Below, piece by piece: positions 55,951 to 64,000 of a stretch of DNA of 64,000 bases (its first letter is position 1; the number at the start of each line of letters is the position of its first letter). The notes beneath the pieces were generated by a model. The model was not told where the DNA came from. It made no database searches and saw only the letters and a list, made by a program, of their open reading frames with translations. A program made the translations under genes and the position numbers. Origin of the DNA: Cellulomonas sp. Leaf334 (GTDB lineage: Bacteria > Actinomycetota > Actinomycetes > Actinomycetales > Cellulomonadaceae); contig NZ_LMOO01000001.1 in NCBI RefSeq assembly GCF_001424195.1, positions 1,966,812 to 2,030,811 of the forward strand, written 5' to 3'.

Positions 55951-56423
55951 CGGCTCTCCCTCAGCAGCTCGATCTCCTCGCGGTTGATCTCGCTGGCACG
56001 GGTGAACAGCTCGTTCGCGAGGTCGATCTGCTCGTCGGTGAGGGTGTCCAGGTAGGCGGCCCAGCGCGCGCCGACGCGGCCGTACACCGGTCCGACCTGC
56101 TGCAGGACCTTGTCGACGTCGGCGGTCACGATGACGCGCCGACGGTCGGCCTGGTCGCGCTGGCGGCTGACGTAGCCGGCCTTCTCCAGCCGGTCGATCA
56201 CCGCGGTGATCGCGCCGCCGGCGCTCAGGCCGGTGCGTTCGGCCAGCTCGCCGGGGGTGGCGGGACCCTGGCTCATCAGCAGCCCGACCGCCTGCAGGTC
56301 CGTGCTGTTGAGGCCCCCGGTGCGCGCGACCGCGTCCTGGAAGAGCACGGCGTTCGCCATGAAGTCGCGCATGACGTCGGCCATGCGCGCGATCGACTGC
56401 TCGCGGGTTGACGGGGTTCCCAC
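55947..56423 (-). CDS. MarR-family transcriptional regulator
   Basis: A 158-aa winged-helix regulator. LMSQGPATPGELAERTGLSAGGAITAVIDRLEKAGYVSRQRDQADRRRVIVTAD covers the recognition helix and wing (DRRRV is the family hallmark), with coil-forming helices at both ends. It lies between the hydrolase and the divergent FAD monooxygenase and probably binds the two CTCTCG/CGAGAG sites at 56435-56473, controlling both directions. A phenolic or similar ligand is expected. Confidence 0.9.
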   Translation of the reverse strand: MGTPSTREQSIARMADVMRDFMANAVLFQDAVARTGGLNSTDLQAVGLLMSQGPATPGELAERTGLSAGGAITAVIDRLEKAGYVSRQRDQADRRRVIVTADVDKVLQQVGPVYGRVGARWAAYLDTLTDEQIDLANELFTRASEINREEIELLRESR

Positions 56424-56434
56424 GGACGACCTAC

Positions 56435-56473
56435 TCTCTCGAAATACGAGAGACTCTGAATGCGAGAGTCTCG
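56435..56473. promoter_or_regulatory. Two MarR-type operators between divergent genes
   Basis: Site 1: TCTCTCG-AAATA-CGAGAGA (56435-56453), perfect 7-bp arms. Site 2 contains CGAGA-G-TCTCG (56463-56473) and a longer, imperfect version CTCT-N5-CGAGAG from 56454. Both lie between the MarR start (56423) and the FAD monooxygenase start (56502), so the regulator can repress both. Confidence 0.7.
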
Positions 56474-56501
56474 TTCTTCCACGGTATCAAAGGACGTCAT
56501 C

Positions 56502-57653
56502 ATGCCCAGAGCCCTCATCATCGGCGGCGGGGTCGCCGGTCCCGCGGTCGCCCAGCTGCTCTCCCGAGACGGCTGGGACACCCACGTCTACGAGGCGCAC
56601 CACGGGCCGGACCCCTACGCGGGCCTGTTCCTCAACGTCGCGACGAACGGCCTCGCCGTCCTCGACACGCTCGGGCTGCGCGACCGGCTGCTGACCGACG
56701 GCCACCGCGCCGGGCGGATGGTCATGTGGAGCCGGACCGGCAAGGAGCTCGGCGCGGTGCCCAACGGTCCGGTGCGCGAGCCCGAGCGCGGCAGCGTCAT
56801 CGTCCGGCGCAGCTGGCTGCACCAGGTGCTGCGCGAGGGGTCCGACGCGGCCGGCGTCCCGACGACGTACGGCGCGCGGCTGGTGTCGATCGAGCAGGAC
56901 GCCGACCGCGTGCGCGCCACGTTCGCGGACGGGACCGTGGCCGACGGGGACCTCCTCGTCGGCGCCGACGGCATCGGCTCCCCGACGCGCCGCCACATCG
57001 ACCCCGCCGCCCCCGAGCCCGTGTACAGCGGGCTGGTCGGGGTCGGCGGGTTCGCGCGCGTGCCCGGGCTGGAACCGACGCCCGAGACACAGCACTTCGT
57101 CTTCGGCGCCCGCTCGTTCTTCGGCTACCTCGTGCGCGCCGACGGCACCACCTACTGGTTCGCCAACGTGACCGCCCCGGACCGGGACGCGGCGGTCAGG
57201 CTCGACGACCTGCGGGCGCTGCACTCCGACGACCCGTACCCCGTCCCGCAGATCCTCGCGGCGACCACCGACGAGCTGCGTCCGTACCCGGTCGACGACC
57301 TCGTCGGGGTGCGGCACTGGAGCCGCGGGCGGGTCGTCGCGATCGGGGACGCGGTGCACGCCACCAGCCCGAGCGCGGGTCAGGGTGCGTCGCTCGCGCT
57401 CGAGGACGCGGCGGTGCTCTCTCGGACCCTGCGCGACGAGGGCTCCTTCAGCACTGCGTTCGCCACCTACCAGGCCGCACGTCAGCCGCGCACCGACGCG
57501 GTCGTGAAGTACGCCCGCGCGATCGACGCGCAGAAGCGGGTCACGAAGAGCCGCCTCGGCGTCGCGATCCGCGACGCGATGATGCCGGTGTTCCTGCGCC
57601 GGGCCGCCCACGACGCACGCAACGACTGGCTCTACAACCACACCGTCGGCTGA
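56502..57653 (+). CDS. FAD-dependent monooxygenase
   Basis: A 383-aa flavoprotein of the PHBH/TetX-like class A fold. The dinucleotide-binding GGGVAGPAVAQLLSRDGWDTHVYE begins at residue 8, the second motif is LLVGADGIGSPTRRH near 163 (DG fingerprint), and the third is AIGDAVHATSPSAGQGASLALEDAAVL near 295. It would hydroxylate an aromatic or antibiotic-like substrate with NAD(P)H and oxygen. AAAGGA precedes the ATG at 56502. Its divergence from the MarR gene with two operators suggests induction by its own substrate. Confidence 0.88.
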   Translation: MPRALIIGGGVAGPAVAQLLSRDGWDTHVYEAHHGPDPYAGLFLNVATNGLAVLDTLGLRDRLLTDGHRAGRMVMWSRTGKELGAVPNGPVREPERGSVIVRRSWLHQVLREGSDAAGVPTTYGARLVSIEQDADRVRATFADGTVADGDLLVGADGIGSPTRRHIDPAAPEPVYSGLVGVGGFARVPGLEPTPETQHFVFGARSFFGYLVRADGTTYWFANVTAPDRDAAVRLDDLRALHSDDPYPVPQILAATTDELRPYPVDDLVGVRHWSRGRVVAIGDAVHATSPSAGQGASLALEDAAVLSRTLRDEGSFSTAFATYQAARQPRTDAVVKYARAIDAQKRVTKSRLGVAIRDAMMPVFLRRAAHDARNDWLYNHTVG

Positions 57654-57679
57654 GAACGGTCTGCTGAGAAGATCACAGC

Positions 57680-58861
57680 GTGATCCACCTCGACGACGAC
57701 GAGCGCCGTGCGCGCCTGGCCCGTCGGCACGCCGTCGCGCCGCCCTTCCGCGTCGGAGACGTCGAGGCCGCGGCCGACGCGATGGTCTGCCTGCACGCCA
57801 CCGACCCGACCGGGCTGTACCTGTCCGCGTGGGCCCGCGTCGACGGGTTCACCGTGCCGGACCTGGACCGCGCGTTCTTCGAGGACCGCACGCTCGTCAA
57901 GCACCTGGCCATGCGACGGACGCTCTTCGCGGTCGGACGCGACCTGCTGCCGGTCGTGCAGGCCGCGTCGAGCGACAAGGTCGCCGGCGTCGAGCGGCGG
58001 CGGCTGGAGAAGGAGGTCCGGGAGGCCGGGTTCGTCGACGACGCGTCGCGGTGGTTCGACGAGGTGACGGCGGCCGCCGTGGAGGGACTGGCCGACGGAC
58101 CCCTGACCGCGGCGCAGCTCCGCGAGCGCGAGCCCGTGCTGGAGGGGTCCATCGCGTACGGCCACGGGAAGTCGTGGGCCGGGTCCTTCCCGGTGGTGTC
58201 GCGCGTGATGACCTGCCTGCAGGCCGCCGGGACGGTCGTGCGCGCCGGGAACCTCGGCTCGTGGACGTCGTCGCGACCCACCTGGGCGCTCGCGGCCGAC
58301 TGGCTGGGGGAGCCGATCCCGTCGGTCCCCGAGGACGTCGCGCGGGCGCGGCTGGTCGAGCGGTGGCTGCGCCGGTTCGGGCCGGGGACCACCCTCGACC
58401 TGAAGTGGTGGCTCGGTTCGACCCTGACAGCGGTGCGGCAGGCGCTGCGGGACGTCGGCGCGGTCGAGGTGTCGCTGGACGACGGCTCGACCGGCTGGGT
58501 GCTCGCCGACGACACCGACCCCGTCGGGCCCGTCGATCCGTGGGTCGCCCTCCTGCCCGCCCTCGACCCGACCACGATGGGCTGGTCCGAGCGCGCCTGG
58601 TACCTCGGCCCCTACCGCGCTCAGGTGTTCGACACCGCAGGCAACGGGGGCGCGACGATCTGGGTCGACGGGAGGATCGTCGGTGGCTGGTCGACGAAGG
58701 ACGGCGCCGTCGACCTGGTCCTGCTCGAGGAGGTCGGCCCTGACGCGCGTGCAGCGCTGGACGCCGAGGCCGACCGGCTGACCACCTGGCTGGCGGGCAC
58801 GACGGTCATGCCTCGGTTCCCCGCGCCGCTGGTCACCCCACCGAGGCGATCGCCTGCTTGA
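57680..58861 (+). CDS. AlkZ-like/winged-helix DNA-binding (HTH_42) protein
   Basis: A 393-aa protein of the HTH_42 (DUF1006) superfamily that includes the DNA glycosylases AlkZ and YcaQ. It begins RRARLARRHAVAPP... with VCLHATDPTGLYLSAWAR and KHLAMRRTLFAV typical of the family. The C-terminal LLPALDPTTMGWSERAWYLGPY and TIWVDGRIVGGWSTKDG carry the usual beta region; the QxQ/QxD catalytic motif of AlkZ appears as LDP-type here, so activity is uncertain. It may unhook DNA cross-links or alkyl lesions. GTG start at 57680; it converges with the hydrolase at 58833, overlapping 29 bp. Confidence 0.83.
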   Translation: MIHLDDDERRARLARRHAVAPPFRVGDVEAAADAMVCLHATDPTGLYLSAWARVDGFTVPDLDRAFFEDRTLVKHLAMRRTLFAVGRDLLPVVQAASSDKVAGVERRRLEKEVREAGFVDDASRWFDEVTAAAVEGLADGPLTAAQLREREPVLEGSIAYGHGKSWAGSFPVVSRVMTCLQAAGTVVRAGNLGSWTSSRPTWALAADWLGEPIPSVPEDVARARLVERWLRRFGPGTTLDLKWWLGSTLTAVRQALRDVGAVEVSLDDGSTGWVLADDTDPVGPVDPWVALLPALDPTTMGWSERAWYLGPYRAQVFDTAGNGGATIWVDGRIVGGWSTKDGAVDLVLLEEVGPDARAALDAEADRLTTWLAGTTVMPRFPAPLVTPPRRSPA

Positions 58862-59549
58862 TCAGGTCCGCGACCTCGTCGGGGTGGCTGATCATCGCGA
58901 CGTGCGAGCTGTCGATCTCGACCGTCGTCGACCCGGCACGGGCGGCCATCGCGCGCTCGGCCGCGGGTGGGATCACCCGGTCCTGCGACGCGACCAGGTA
59001 CCAGGACGGCAGCGTCCTCCACGCAGGCGGCCCGGACGGCTCCCCGAGGGTGGCCAGCGCGGCGGGGCGCTGCGAGACCGCCATGATCGCGCCCTCCTCC
59101 GCGGGCAGGTCCTGGCAGAACGTCTGCGGGAAGATCGCCGGGTCCAGGTAGGCGTCCGCGTTCCCCTCGCCCGCGTCCGGGAACGGGCGCACGACGATCA
59201 CCTGCGTGAGGTCCGGCGGCGGGCCGTCGCTGCCCAGCGCGGTCGCGGGACCGGCCGCCTCGCCCTCCTCGAGCGCGAACGCCGCGATGTAGACGAGGGC
59301 CTTGACGTTGTCCGCCCCCACGGCCGCGTTCGTGATGACCGCCCCGCCGTAGGAGTGCCCGACGAGGACGACCGGACCCTCGATCGTCGACACGAAGGAC
59401 CGGATGTACGCGGCGTCGCCCGACACGCTGCGCAACGGGTTGGCCGGCGCGTGCACCGCGTGGCCGGCGGCGGTCAGGCGACTGATCACGCCGCCCCAGC
59501 CGGACGCGTCGGCGAAGGCTCCGTGGATCAGGACGACGGTGGGGCTCAT
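58833..59549 (-). CDS. Alpha/beta hydrolase (Ser-type, RsbQ-like)
   Basis: A 238-aa alpha/beta hydrolase: oxyanion region LIHGAFADASGWGGVISRL, nucleophile Ser in GHSYGGAVI near residue 65, acid in VASQDRVIPP near 187, and His in DSSHVAMISHP near 213. These features match a family of small esterases found in many actinobacteria. GGGAACCC lies just upstream of the ATG. It is divergent from the AraC gene, which may control it; the substrate is unknown. Confidence 0.85.
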   Translation of the reverse strand: MSPTVVLIHGAFADASGWGGVISRLTAAGHAVHAPANPLRSVSGDAAYIRSFVSTIEGPVVLVGHSYGGAVITNAAVGADNVKALVYIAAFALEEGEAAGPATALGSDGPPPDLTQVIVVRPFPDAGEGNADAYLDPAIFPQTFCQDLPAEEGAIMAVSQRPAALATLGEPSGPPAWRTLPSWYLVASQDRVIPPAAERAMAARAGSTTVEIDSSHVAMISHPDEVADLIKQAIASVG

Positions 59550-59725
59550 GGTGGGTTCCCTTCGGACGGTGGCGGATCACCGCCAGTCTCCGGAGTACCG
59601 GCGACGCCGAGGTGGCCGTGACGTGCAGGGTTCTGGTCCGTCCGTGCACGATCCCCCCTGTCGGGCGCGCGTCCAGACGCTTACGGTGGGCTCATCGCGG
59701 TGTGTCCGACATGTGGGGGTTTCCG

Positions 59726-60682
59726 ATGAGCCTCGTCCTGCGCTCCGACGACCTGCCGCCCGACGACCGCATCGAGATCATCCGCGAGGCCATCTGGACC
59801 GAGGTGATGCCGGTCGAGATCTCCTACGACCGTCCCGGCCCGCAGATCGAGGTGGTCTGCCGGCTCGCCACGGCCGGTTCGGTGAACTTCTCGTCGGCAC
59901 GGTCCACGCCCACCACGCTGCGGCGCACGCCCGCCCTGGCCCGGCAGGACCACGACCCGAAGGTGTTCCTCGCGGTCCAGGTCTCGGGCACGTCGATGTT
60001 CGCCCAGGGCGACAACCAGGCGGTCCTGCGCCGCGGGGAGATGGCGGTCTACGACAGCACCCGCCCGTACACCGTCCTCAACACGACCCGCACCGACCTG
60101 CACTACTTCCAGGTCCCGCGCAGCGAGCTCGGCCTCCCGGCGAGCACCCTCGACGCCGTCGCCGGGCTGCGCATCGGACCGGACAACAACCCGCTCGCGG
60201 CCGTCGTCGCGCCGTACTTCGACACGCTCGGCAGCACCGACGTCCTCGACCACCCGACGGCCGCCGCGCTCGTCGCCGGTCCGAGCATCGACCTGCTCCG
60301 CGCCCTCATCACCACGCACCTGGCCGACGAGCCGCTCGCCGCTGCACCCCTGCAGGGCTCCCTGGTGCTCCGCGTCCAGGAGTACGTGCGGATGCACCTG
60401 GCGGACCGGGACCTGACCGCAGCGAGGGTCGCCGCGGCGCACCACGTGTCCGTCCGGCACCTGTACGCCGAGCTGGAGCGCGCCGGGGTGGGGCTCCAGG
60501 ACACCATCCGGGCGCTGCGCCTCCACGAGTGCCGACGGGCGTTGCGCGACCCCGCGTCCGCGCACCTGACGGTCGCTGCCGTCGGCGCCCGCTGGGGTTT
60601 CGTCGACGCCTCCCACTTCGGGCGCGTGTTCCGCCGCGAGTACGGCATGACGCCCCGCGAGTGGCGTGCCGCCTCCGGCTGA
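59726..60682 (+). CDS. AraC-family transcriptional regulator
   Basis: A 318-aa regulator with an N-terminal AraC-binding-like (cupin_6) domain (MAVYDSTRPYTVLN, FQVPRSELGLPAST) and a C-terminal AraC HTH: VQEYVRMHLADRDLTAARVAAAHHVSVRHLYAELERAGVGLQDTIRALRLHECRRALRD and LTVAAVGARWGFVDASHFGRVFRREYGMTPREWR. The ATG at 59726 has GGGGGT 6 bp upstream; ATG at 59711 is also in frame. Its likely target is the divergent hydrolase at 58833-59549. Confidence 0.88.
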   Translation: MSLVLRSDDLPPDDRIEIIREAIWTEVMPVEISYDRPGPQIEVVCRLATAGSVNFSSARSTPTTLRRTPALARQDHDPKVFLAVQVSGTSMFAQGDNQAVLRRGEMAVYDSTRPYTVLNTTRTDLHYFQVPRSELGLPASTLDAVAGLRIGPDNNPLAAVVAPYFDTLGSTDVLDHPTAAALVAGPSIDLLRALITTHLADEPLAAAPLQGSLVLRVQEYVRMHLADRDLTAARVAAAHHVSVRHLYAELERAGVGLQDTIRALRLHECRRALRDPASAHLTVAAVGARWGFVDASHFGRVFRREYGMTPREWRAASG

Positions 60683-60743
60683 GCCGCCGCGCTATCTTGC
60701 GAGCACCCGCTCGTGGACCACGTCGAAGGAGCTCGTCGGCCCG

Positions 60744-61844
60744 ATGGCATCGCCCCAGGGCCTCGCGCCCTCCACCCGGACGCTCCTGTTCCTGTCGGCA
60801 GCGGTCGTCGTCCTCGCGGGCGTCCACGCCTCGCGCGAGGTGCTCGCGCCGCTGTTCCTCGCCGCGGTGCTCGTCATCATCGTGCACCCGATCCGGCACC
60901 CTCTCGAGCACCGGGGCTGGCACCGTGCCGCGGCGACGACCGTCGTCATCGTCGTCGTCTACCTGATCCTGCTCGTCCTCATCGCCATGCTCACGTTCGC
61001 AGGCATCCAGTTCGCCGGGCTCGTGCAGGAGTACCTCGCCGAGCTGCAGGACGCCGTCGGTGGCGCCACGTCGTGGCTCGCGACGCTCGGCCTCGACCAG
61101 GACGCCGTGAGCTCCGTGACGGACGCGCTCCAGCCGTCGCAGCTGCTGGGCGTCGCGACGAGCATCTCCGGTGCGGCTCTCGGTGTCGCGACGACGCTGT
61201 TCGTCGTCGTCACCTACGTCATCTTCATGTCGGTCGACGCAGCCCGGTACGACGGGGCGCACGCGCAGTTCGGCGCGACACAGAGCGGTGTCCTGCGCCG
61301 GGCCACCACGTTCAACATCGGCGTCCGCCGGTACTTCGTCGTCAGCGCGTCGTTCGGTGCCGTCGTGGCGATCATCGACGGGCTCGCGCTCTGGGCACTC
61401 GGCGTCCCCGCGCCGGCGGTCTGGGCGATCCTCGCGTTCGTCACCAACTTCATCCCGAACATCGGGTTCGTCATCGGCGTCGTCCCGCCCACGATCCTGG
61501 CGCTCGTCGTCGGCGGCTGGCCCCTGGCGCTCGCCGTGATCGCCGTCTACAGCGCCGTGAACGTCGTGCTGCAGGTGCTGGTGCAACCGAAGTTCGTCGC
61601 CGACGCCGTGAACATCACGCTCACGCTCAGCTTCGTGTCCGTCATCTTCTGGACGTTCGTCATCGGGCCGCTCGGCGCGATCCTCGCCGTGCCGCTGACC
61701 CTCCTGACGCGGGCGGTCCTCCTGCAGGGTGGGCCGGAGACCGTCTGGTACTCGTGGCTGTCGGGGGAGGACCTGCCCAAGCCCAAGCCCGACCCGTCTC
61801 CCGACCCCGAGCCCGCTGTCGTCGAGGGGCCCGCGGCCGACTGA
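60744..61844 (+). CDS. AI-2E family transporter
   Basis: A 366-aa polytopic membrane protein of the AI-2E/UPF0118 (YdiK/TqsA) family. Eight hydrophobic segments lie in pairs; the family signatures FVTNFIPNIGFVIGVVPPTILALVVGGW and QPKFVADAVNITLTLSFVSVIFWTFVIGPLGAILAVPLTLL are clear. Members export AI-2 or act as Na+/H+ antiporters in different species. TATCTT at about 60691 could be the -10, and GAAGGAG precedes the ATG, though 12 bp away. A Pro/Asp-rich cytosolic tail ends it. Confidence 0.9.
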   Translation: MASPQGLAPSTRTLLFLSAAVVVLAGVHASREVLAPLFLAAVLVIIVHPIRHPLEHRGWHRAAATTVVIVVVYLILLVLIAMLTFAGIQFAGLVQEYLAELQDAVGGATSWLATLGLDQDAVSSVTDALQPSQLLGVATSISGAALGVATTLFVVVTYVIFMSVDAARYDGAHAQFGATQSGVLRRATTFNIGVRRYFVVSASFGAVVAIIDGLALWALGVPAPAVWAILAFVTNFIPNIGFVIGVVPPTILALVVGGWPLALAVIAVYSAVNVVLQVLVQPKFVADAVNITLTLSFVSVIFWTFVIGPLGAILAVPLTLLTRAVLLQGGPETVWYSWLSGEDLPKPKPDPSPDPEPAVVEGPAAD

Positions 61845-61955
61845 CGAGTCAGGCCTCCGTGCCGCGCACGGTCCGTCGGTCTCCCAGGACGAACGGTCAT
61901 GTTCGGCGGATCCCTGGTCGTTGTCCGTCCATCCAGCCGCCCCCAGGGTGGACCC

Positions 61956-62066
61956 ATGACCACACCGACCTACCTCGCCACCGAGGCCACCGGCACGACC
62001 GGGCGCCGCATCACCGACCGCCCCCTCACGCACGAATACCGCGACGGACGTGCTTCCCGTGGCTAA
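61956..62066 (+). pseudogene. NmrA-like NAD(P)-binding protein N-terminal remnant
   Basis: A 36-codon ORF: MTTPTYLATEATGTTGRRITDRPL then THEYRDGRASRG and TAA. It reads like the first Rossmann turn (LVTGATGKTGRR) and helix of NmrA/SDR_a5-type proteins, with Glu replacing the first Gly, and the second strand appears as DGRASRG. Stop codon and loss of the conserved Gly suggest decay. The rest of the fold is missing, and the next gene begins inside its 3' end. Confidence 0.55.
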
Positions 62067-62463
62067 GGCGCTGCTGGTCGTCGCCGGGGCCCTGGCCGTC
62101 GCCATCGGCGCGGCCGTGCTGCTGGCGCCCGTCGCGTTCTCCGAGTCCTACGGGATCGTCCTCGGGCTCGACGCCGACGCGCTCAGCGAGCGGCGGGCTC
62201 CCGGGGCCGCCCTCCTGGTGATCGGCGGGCTGCTCGTGGCAGGTGCCTTCGTGGCGCGGCTGCGGTTCACGGCGCTGCTCGTCGGGACGCTGGTGTACCT
62301 CGCGTACGGGTTGGCGCGGGTGCTCAGCCTGGTGCTCGACGGGCGGCCGACCGACGGGCTGCTCGTCGCCGGGGTCGTCGAGCTCGCGATCGGGGCGGCG
62401 TGCCTCGGGGCGCTCGTGCGGTCGGTGCGTGCCGAGGCCCGCGAGGTCGCGTACGCGCGGTGA
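62050..62463 (+). CDS. Small membrane protein, DUF4345-like
   Basis: A 137-aa protein with four predicted helices: KALLVVAGALAVAIGAAVLLAPVAF, PGAALLVIGGLLVAGAFVA, FTALLVGTLVYLAYGLARVLSLVLDG and LLVAGVVELAIGAACLGALV. The pattern resembles the DUF4345 membrane family. GTG at 62050 is used, inside the 3' end of the NmrA-like remnant; GTG at 62059 is an alternative. It may be co-transcribed with the decayed NmrA-like gene, a pairing common in actinobacteria. Confidence 0.7.
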   Translation: MLPVAKALLVVAGALAVAIGAAVLLAPVAFSESYGIVLGLDADALSERRAPGAALLVIGGLLVAGAFVARLRFTALLVGTLVYLAYGLARVLSLVLDGRPTDGLLVAGVVELAIGAACLGALVRSVRAEAREVAYAR

Positions 62464-62475
62464 GGTCCGGGTCGT

Positions 62476-63105
62476 CTACCGGGCGTCGAGGGCCAGCTTC
62501 GCGCCGAAGGCGACCAGGACGGTGCCCGTGATGCGGTCGGTGACCTTCGCGACGGCGTCGCGGGCGAGCCAGCGGGCGGCGAACCCGGTCGCCAGGATGA
62601 TCACGGTGAACCACGCCATGCCGAGGACGTTGTGCACGGCGGCGAGCAGGACGCCCATGAGCAGCGGGGAGGTGTCGGCGGGGACGAACTGGGCGATCGT
62701 CGCGAGGTAGAAGACACCGATCTTCGGGTTGAGCAGGTTCGTCCACAGGCCGGTGACGAACCCGTGCCAGACGGACGCGCGTGGCGGGTCGACGGCTGCC
62801 GACACGCGGTGGGGCCGCAGGCTCGTCCGGAGCAGGCTGATGCCGAGCCAGACCATGTACGCGGCGCCCGCCAGGGTGAGGATCCGGTACGCCAGCTCGG
62901 ACGCGGCGAGCAGGGCGGACGCACCGACCGCCGCGGCGACGCCCCAGACCAGGCAGCCCACGTTGATCCCCGCCGCGGCCGCGAAGGCGTACGCGCGTCC
63001 CCGGCTGATCGCCGACCGGAGCACGAGCGCGGTGTCGATGCCCGGGATGATCGTCAGCAGCCCCGCGACGACGGCGAACCCGAGGACGGCCTGCGGGACG
63101 GTCAC
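62476..63105 (-). CDS. LysE-family amino-acid exporter
   Basis: A 209-aa LysE/RhtB-type translocator with six hydrophobic segments. VVAGLLTIIPGIDTALVLRSAISRGRAYAFAAAAGINVGCLVW matches the family's PGP-like signature, and WTNLLNPKIGVFYLATIAQFVP its middle. GTG at 63105 lies after GGGAGA. It exports an amino acid or homoserine lactone. No LysR- or Lrp-type regulator adjoins it. Confidence 0.9.
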   Translation of the reverse strand: MTVPQAVLGFAVVAGLLTIIPGIDTALVLRSAISRGRAYAFAAAAGINVGCLVWGVAAAVGASALLAASELAYRILTLAGAAYMVWLGISLLRTSLRPHRVSAAVDPPRASVWHGFVTGLWTNLLNPKIGVFYLATIAQFVPADTSPLLMGVLLAAVHNVLGMAWFTVIILATGFAARWLARDAVAKVTDRITGTVLVAFGAKLALDAR

Positions 63106-63206
63106 GGGGTCTCCCAGGTGGGTCGGCGGCGACGGGCCGGCTGTGCTCGCTCCAGGTGCAAGGAACGGGGTCGACGCGACACTAACGCGGTGACGGGAGG
63201 TGTCGG

Positions 63207-64000
63207 GTGCAGACCAGCAGGTCGGCCGTCGGTGCGTGGGTCGTCGTCGCGCTCCTGGTGGGGTGCGGCCCCGTGGTGGCGCCGGACGACCGGACCGCGC
63301 TCGCGGGCGACGGCTGGCACCGCGTCCCGGACGGTCCGCTGTCGGCCCGCCGGACCGCGACCGTGGCCTGGGTGGACGACCGCTTCGTCGTCGTCGGTGG
63401 CGACGACGGGCCGCCGTGCCCTCCGAACGCCGACTGCGGGGTCCCGACGGGCGAGTGGCGCCGTGACGGTGCCACCTTCGACCCGACCACCGGCCTGTGG
63501 GCGCAGATCGCGGACGCTCCCCTGGAGATCCCGTGGGCGACCACGGCCGTGGTCGACGGCGTCCTCTACCTCCTGGTGGACCGTGACAGCGACGGGCCTT
63601 CGGCACTCCTCACCTACGACGTGGCGGTCGACCACTGGGCGACGCTCCCGATGCCGCCGGACGGGCCGGGACGACTGGTCGAGCACGGCGACGTGCTGCT
63701 CAACATCCCGACCTCCGACGAGTCGGGCGCAACTGTCGACTCCTGGTTCGACCCCGCGACCAGCACGTGGCACCGCCTCCCGGACGACCCGCTGGGACCG
63801 AGCTACGACAGGTCGGTGGTCGTCGTCGACGGCCTGGTGGTCCTCACGGCGAAGGACCTCGTGCCGAGTCCGGGCGCGGAGAGGCCGTCGCTCGTCCGGG
63901 CCGCCGAGCTCGACCCGACGCTGACGACGTGGACGGTGCTGCCGGGCAGCGAGGTCATCGGGTCCGACCCGGTGGCGGTCGCGGGCCGGGTGGTGTTCCC
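63207..64000 (+). CDS. Lipoprotein with Kelch-like repeats (3' end cut by window)
   Basis: A secreted lipoprotein of at least 264 residues, truncated by the window edge. Signal and lipobox ALLVGC (Cys at 20) anchor it; repeats such as TATVAWVDDRFVVVGGDDG, ATFDPTTGLWAQI, TAVVDGVLYLLVD, LLTYDVAVDHWATLPM and SWFDPATSTWHRLP match Kelch/galactose-oxidase beta-propeller blades. GTG at 63207 has GGGAGG upstream. Such propellers bind carbohydrates or proteins at the surface; function is not shown. Confidence 0.8.
   Translation, partial: MQTSRSAVGAWVVVALLVGCGPVVAPDDRTALAGDGWHRVPDGPLSARRTATVAWVDDRFVVVGGDDGPPCPPNADCGVPTGEWRRDGATFDPTTGLWAQIADAPLEIPWATTAVVDGVLYLLVDRDSDGPSALLTYDVAVDHWATLPMPPDGPGRLVEHGDVLLNIPTSDESGATVDSWFDPATSTWHRLPDDPLGPSYDRSVVVVDGLVVLTAKDLVPSPGAERPSLVRAAELDPTLTTWTVLPGSEVIGSDPVAVAGRVVF

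Noticed and set aside
1..64000. tRNA, rRNA, riboswitch or prophage genes
   Set aside because: No cloverleaf, rRNA-like conserved segment, known riboswitch core or phage structural or integrase gene was found by eye.

Overview
The window is a 64-kb piece of a very GC-rich actinobacterial chromosome. Gene content and style (a cellulose/chitin-type AA10 LPMO with a CBM2, a GH87 alpha-1,3-glucanase, GH3 and GH38 glycosidases, a DUF222-HNH gene, leaderless-style starts, GTG starts, many 1-4 bp stop/start overlaps) point to Cellulomonas or a close relative in the Micrococcales. I see no rRNA, tRNA, CRISPR array, intact insertion sequence or prophage.

Layout. 1-2.8 kb: start of a divergent TetR-like regulator, an ABC exporter and a TspO-like membrane protein. 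2.9-8.6 kb: ComB-like phosphatase, an ArsR/SRPBCC operon with two flanking operators, DUF1905, methyltransferase, epoxide hydrolase, small ATPase and LacI regulator. 8.7-10.6 kb: M3 peptidase. 10.6-15 kb: sulfur operon, with a 32-aa leader peptide carrying a Cys-Cys pair in front of an SsuABC-like transporter and an NtaA/SnaA-type monooxygenase. 15-20 kb: small proteins, serine hydrolase, zinc-ribbon protein, DUF2306 membrane protein and a secreted tripeptidyl-aminopeptidase-like hydrolase. 20.1-26.8 kb: three overlapping genes (soluble M48-like peptidase with a TerB-like tail; a 1654-aa protein with pseudokinase-like, DUF4011, SF1 helicase and nuclease-like parts; an unknown protein), the best candidate here for an undescribed defence-type system. 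27-30.6 kb: phosphoesterase, DUF222-HNH gene with an SOS-like box, transposase remnant, small unknown, acetyltransferase. 30.7-42.2 kb: carbohydrate locus (GH3, ROK regulator, sugar ABC transporter, GH38 alpha-mannosidase, aldo/keto reductase). 42.3-45.0 kb: VOC protein, then a minus-strand cassette of a three-repeat precursor-like peptide, a JmjC/cupin-4 oxygenase and a thioredoxin-like ferredoxin, which looks like a RiPP-type modification unit. 45.1-46.8 kb: second ArsR/SRPBCC operon with the same type of operator, and DUF4287. 47-51 kb: GH87 multidomain enzyme. 51.2-64 kb: small hydrolases and regulators (ECF sigma with SnoaL-like tail, MarR, AraC), LPMO with a LacI-type operator, FAD monooxygenase, AlkZ-like protein, AI-2E and LysE transporters, an NmrA-like remnant, and a lipoprotein cut by the window end.

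Working together: the secreted GH87 and LPMO attack polysaccharides outside the cell, and the GH3/ABC/GH38 locus takes up and trims oligosaccharides under a ROK regulator. The sulfonate locus supplies sulfur, probably under cysteine-sensitive leader control. The ArsR/SRPBCC pairs, TetR/ABC, MarR/FAD monooxygenase and AraC units are self-contained local regulatory modules. All function calls rest on reading motifs by eye; no database search was run.
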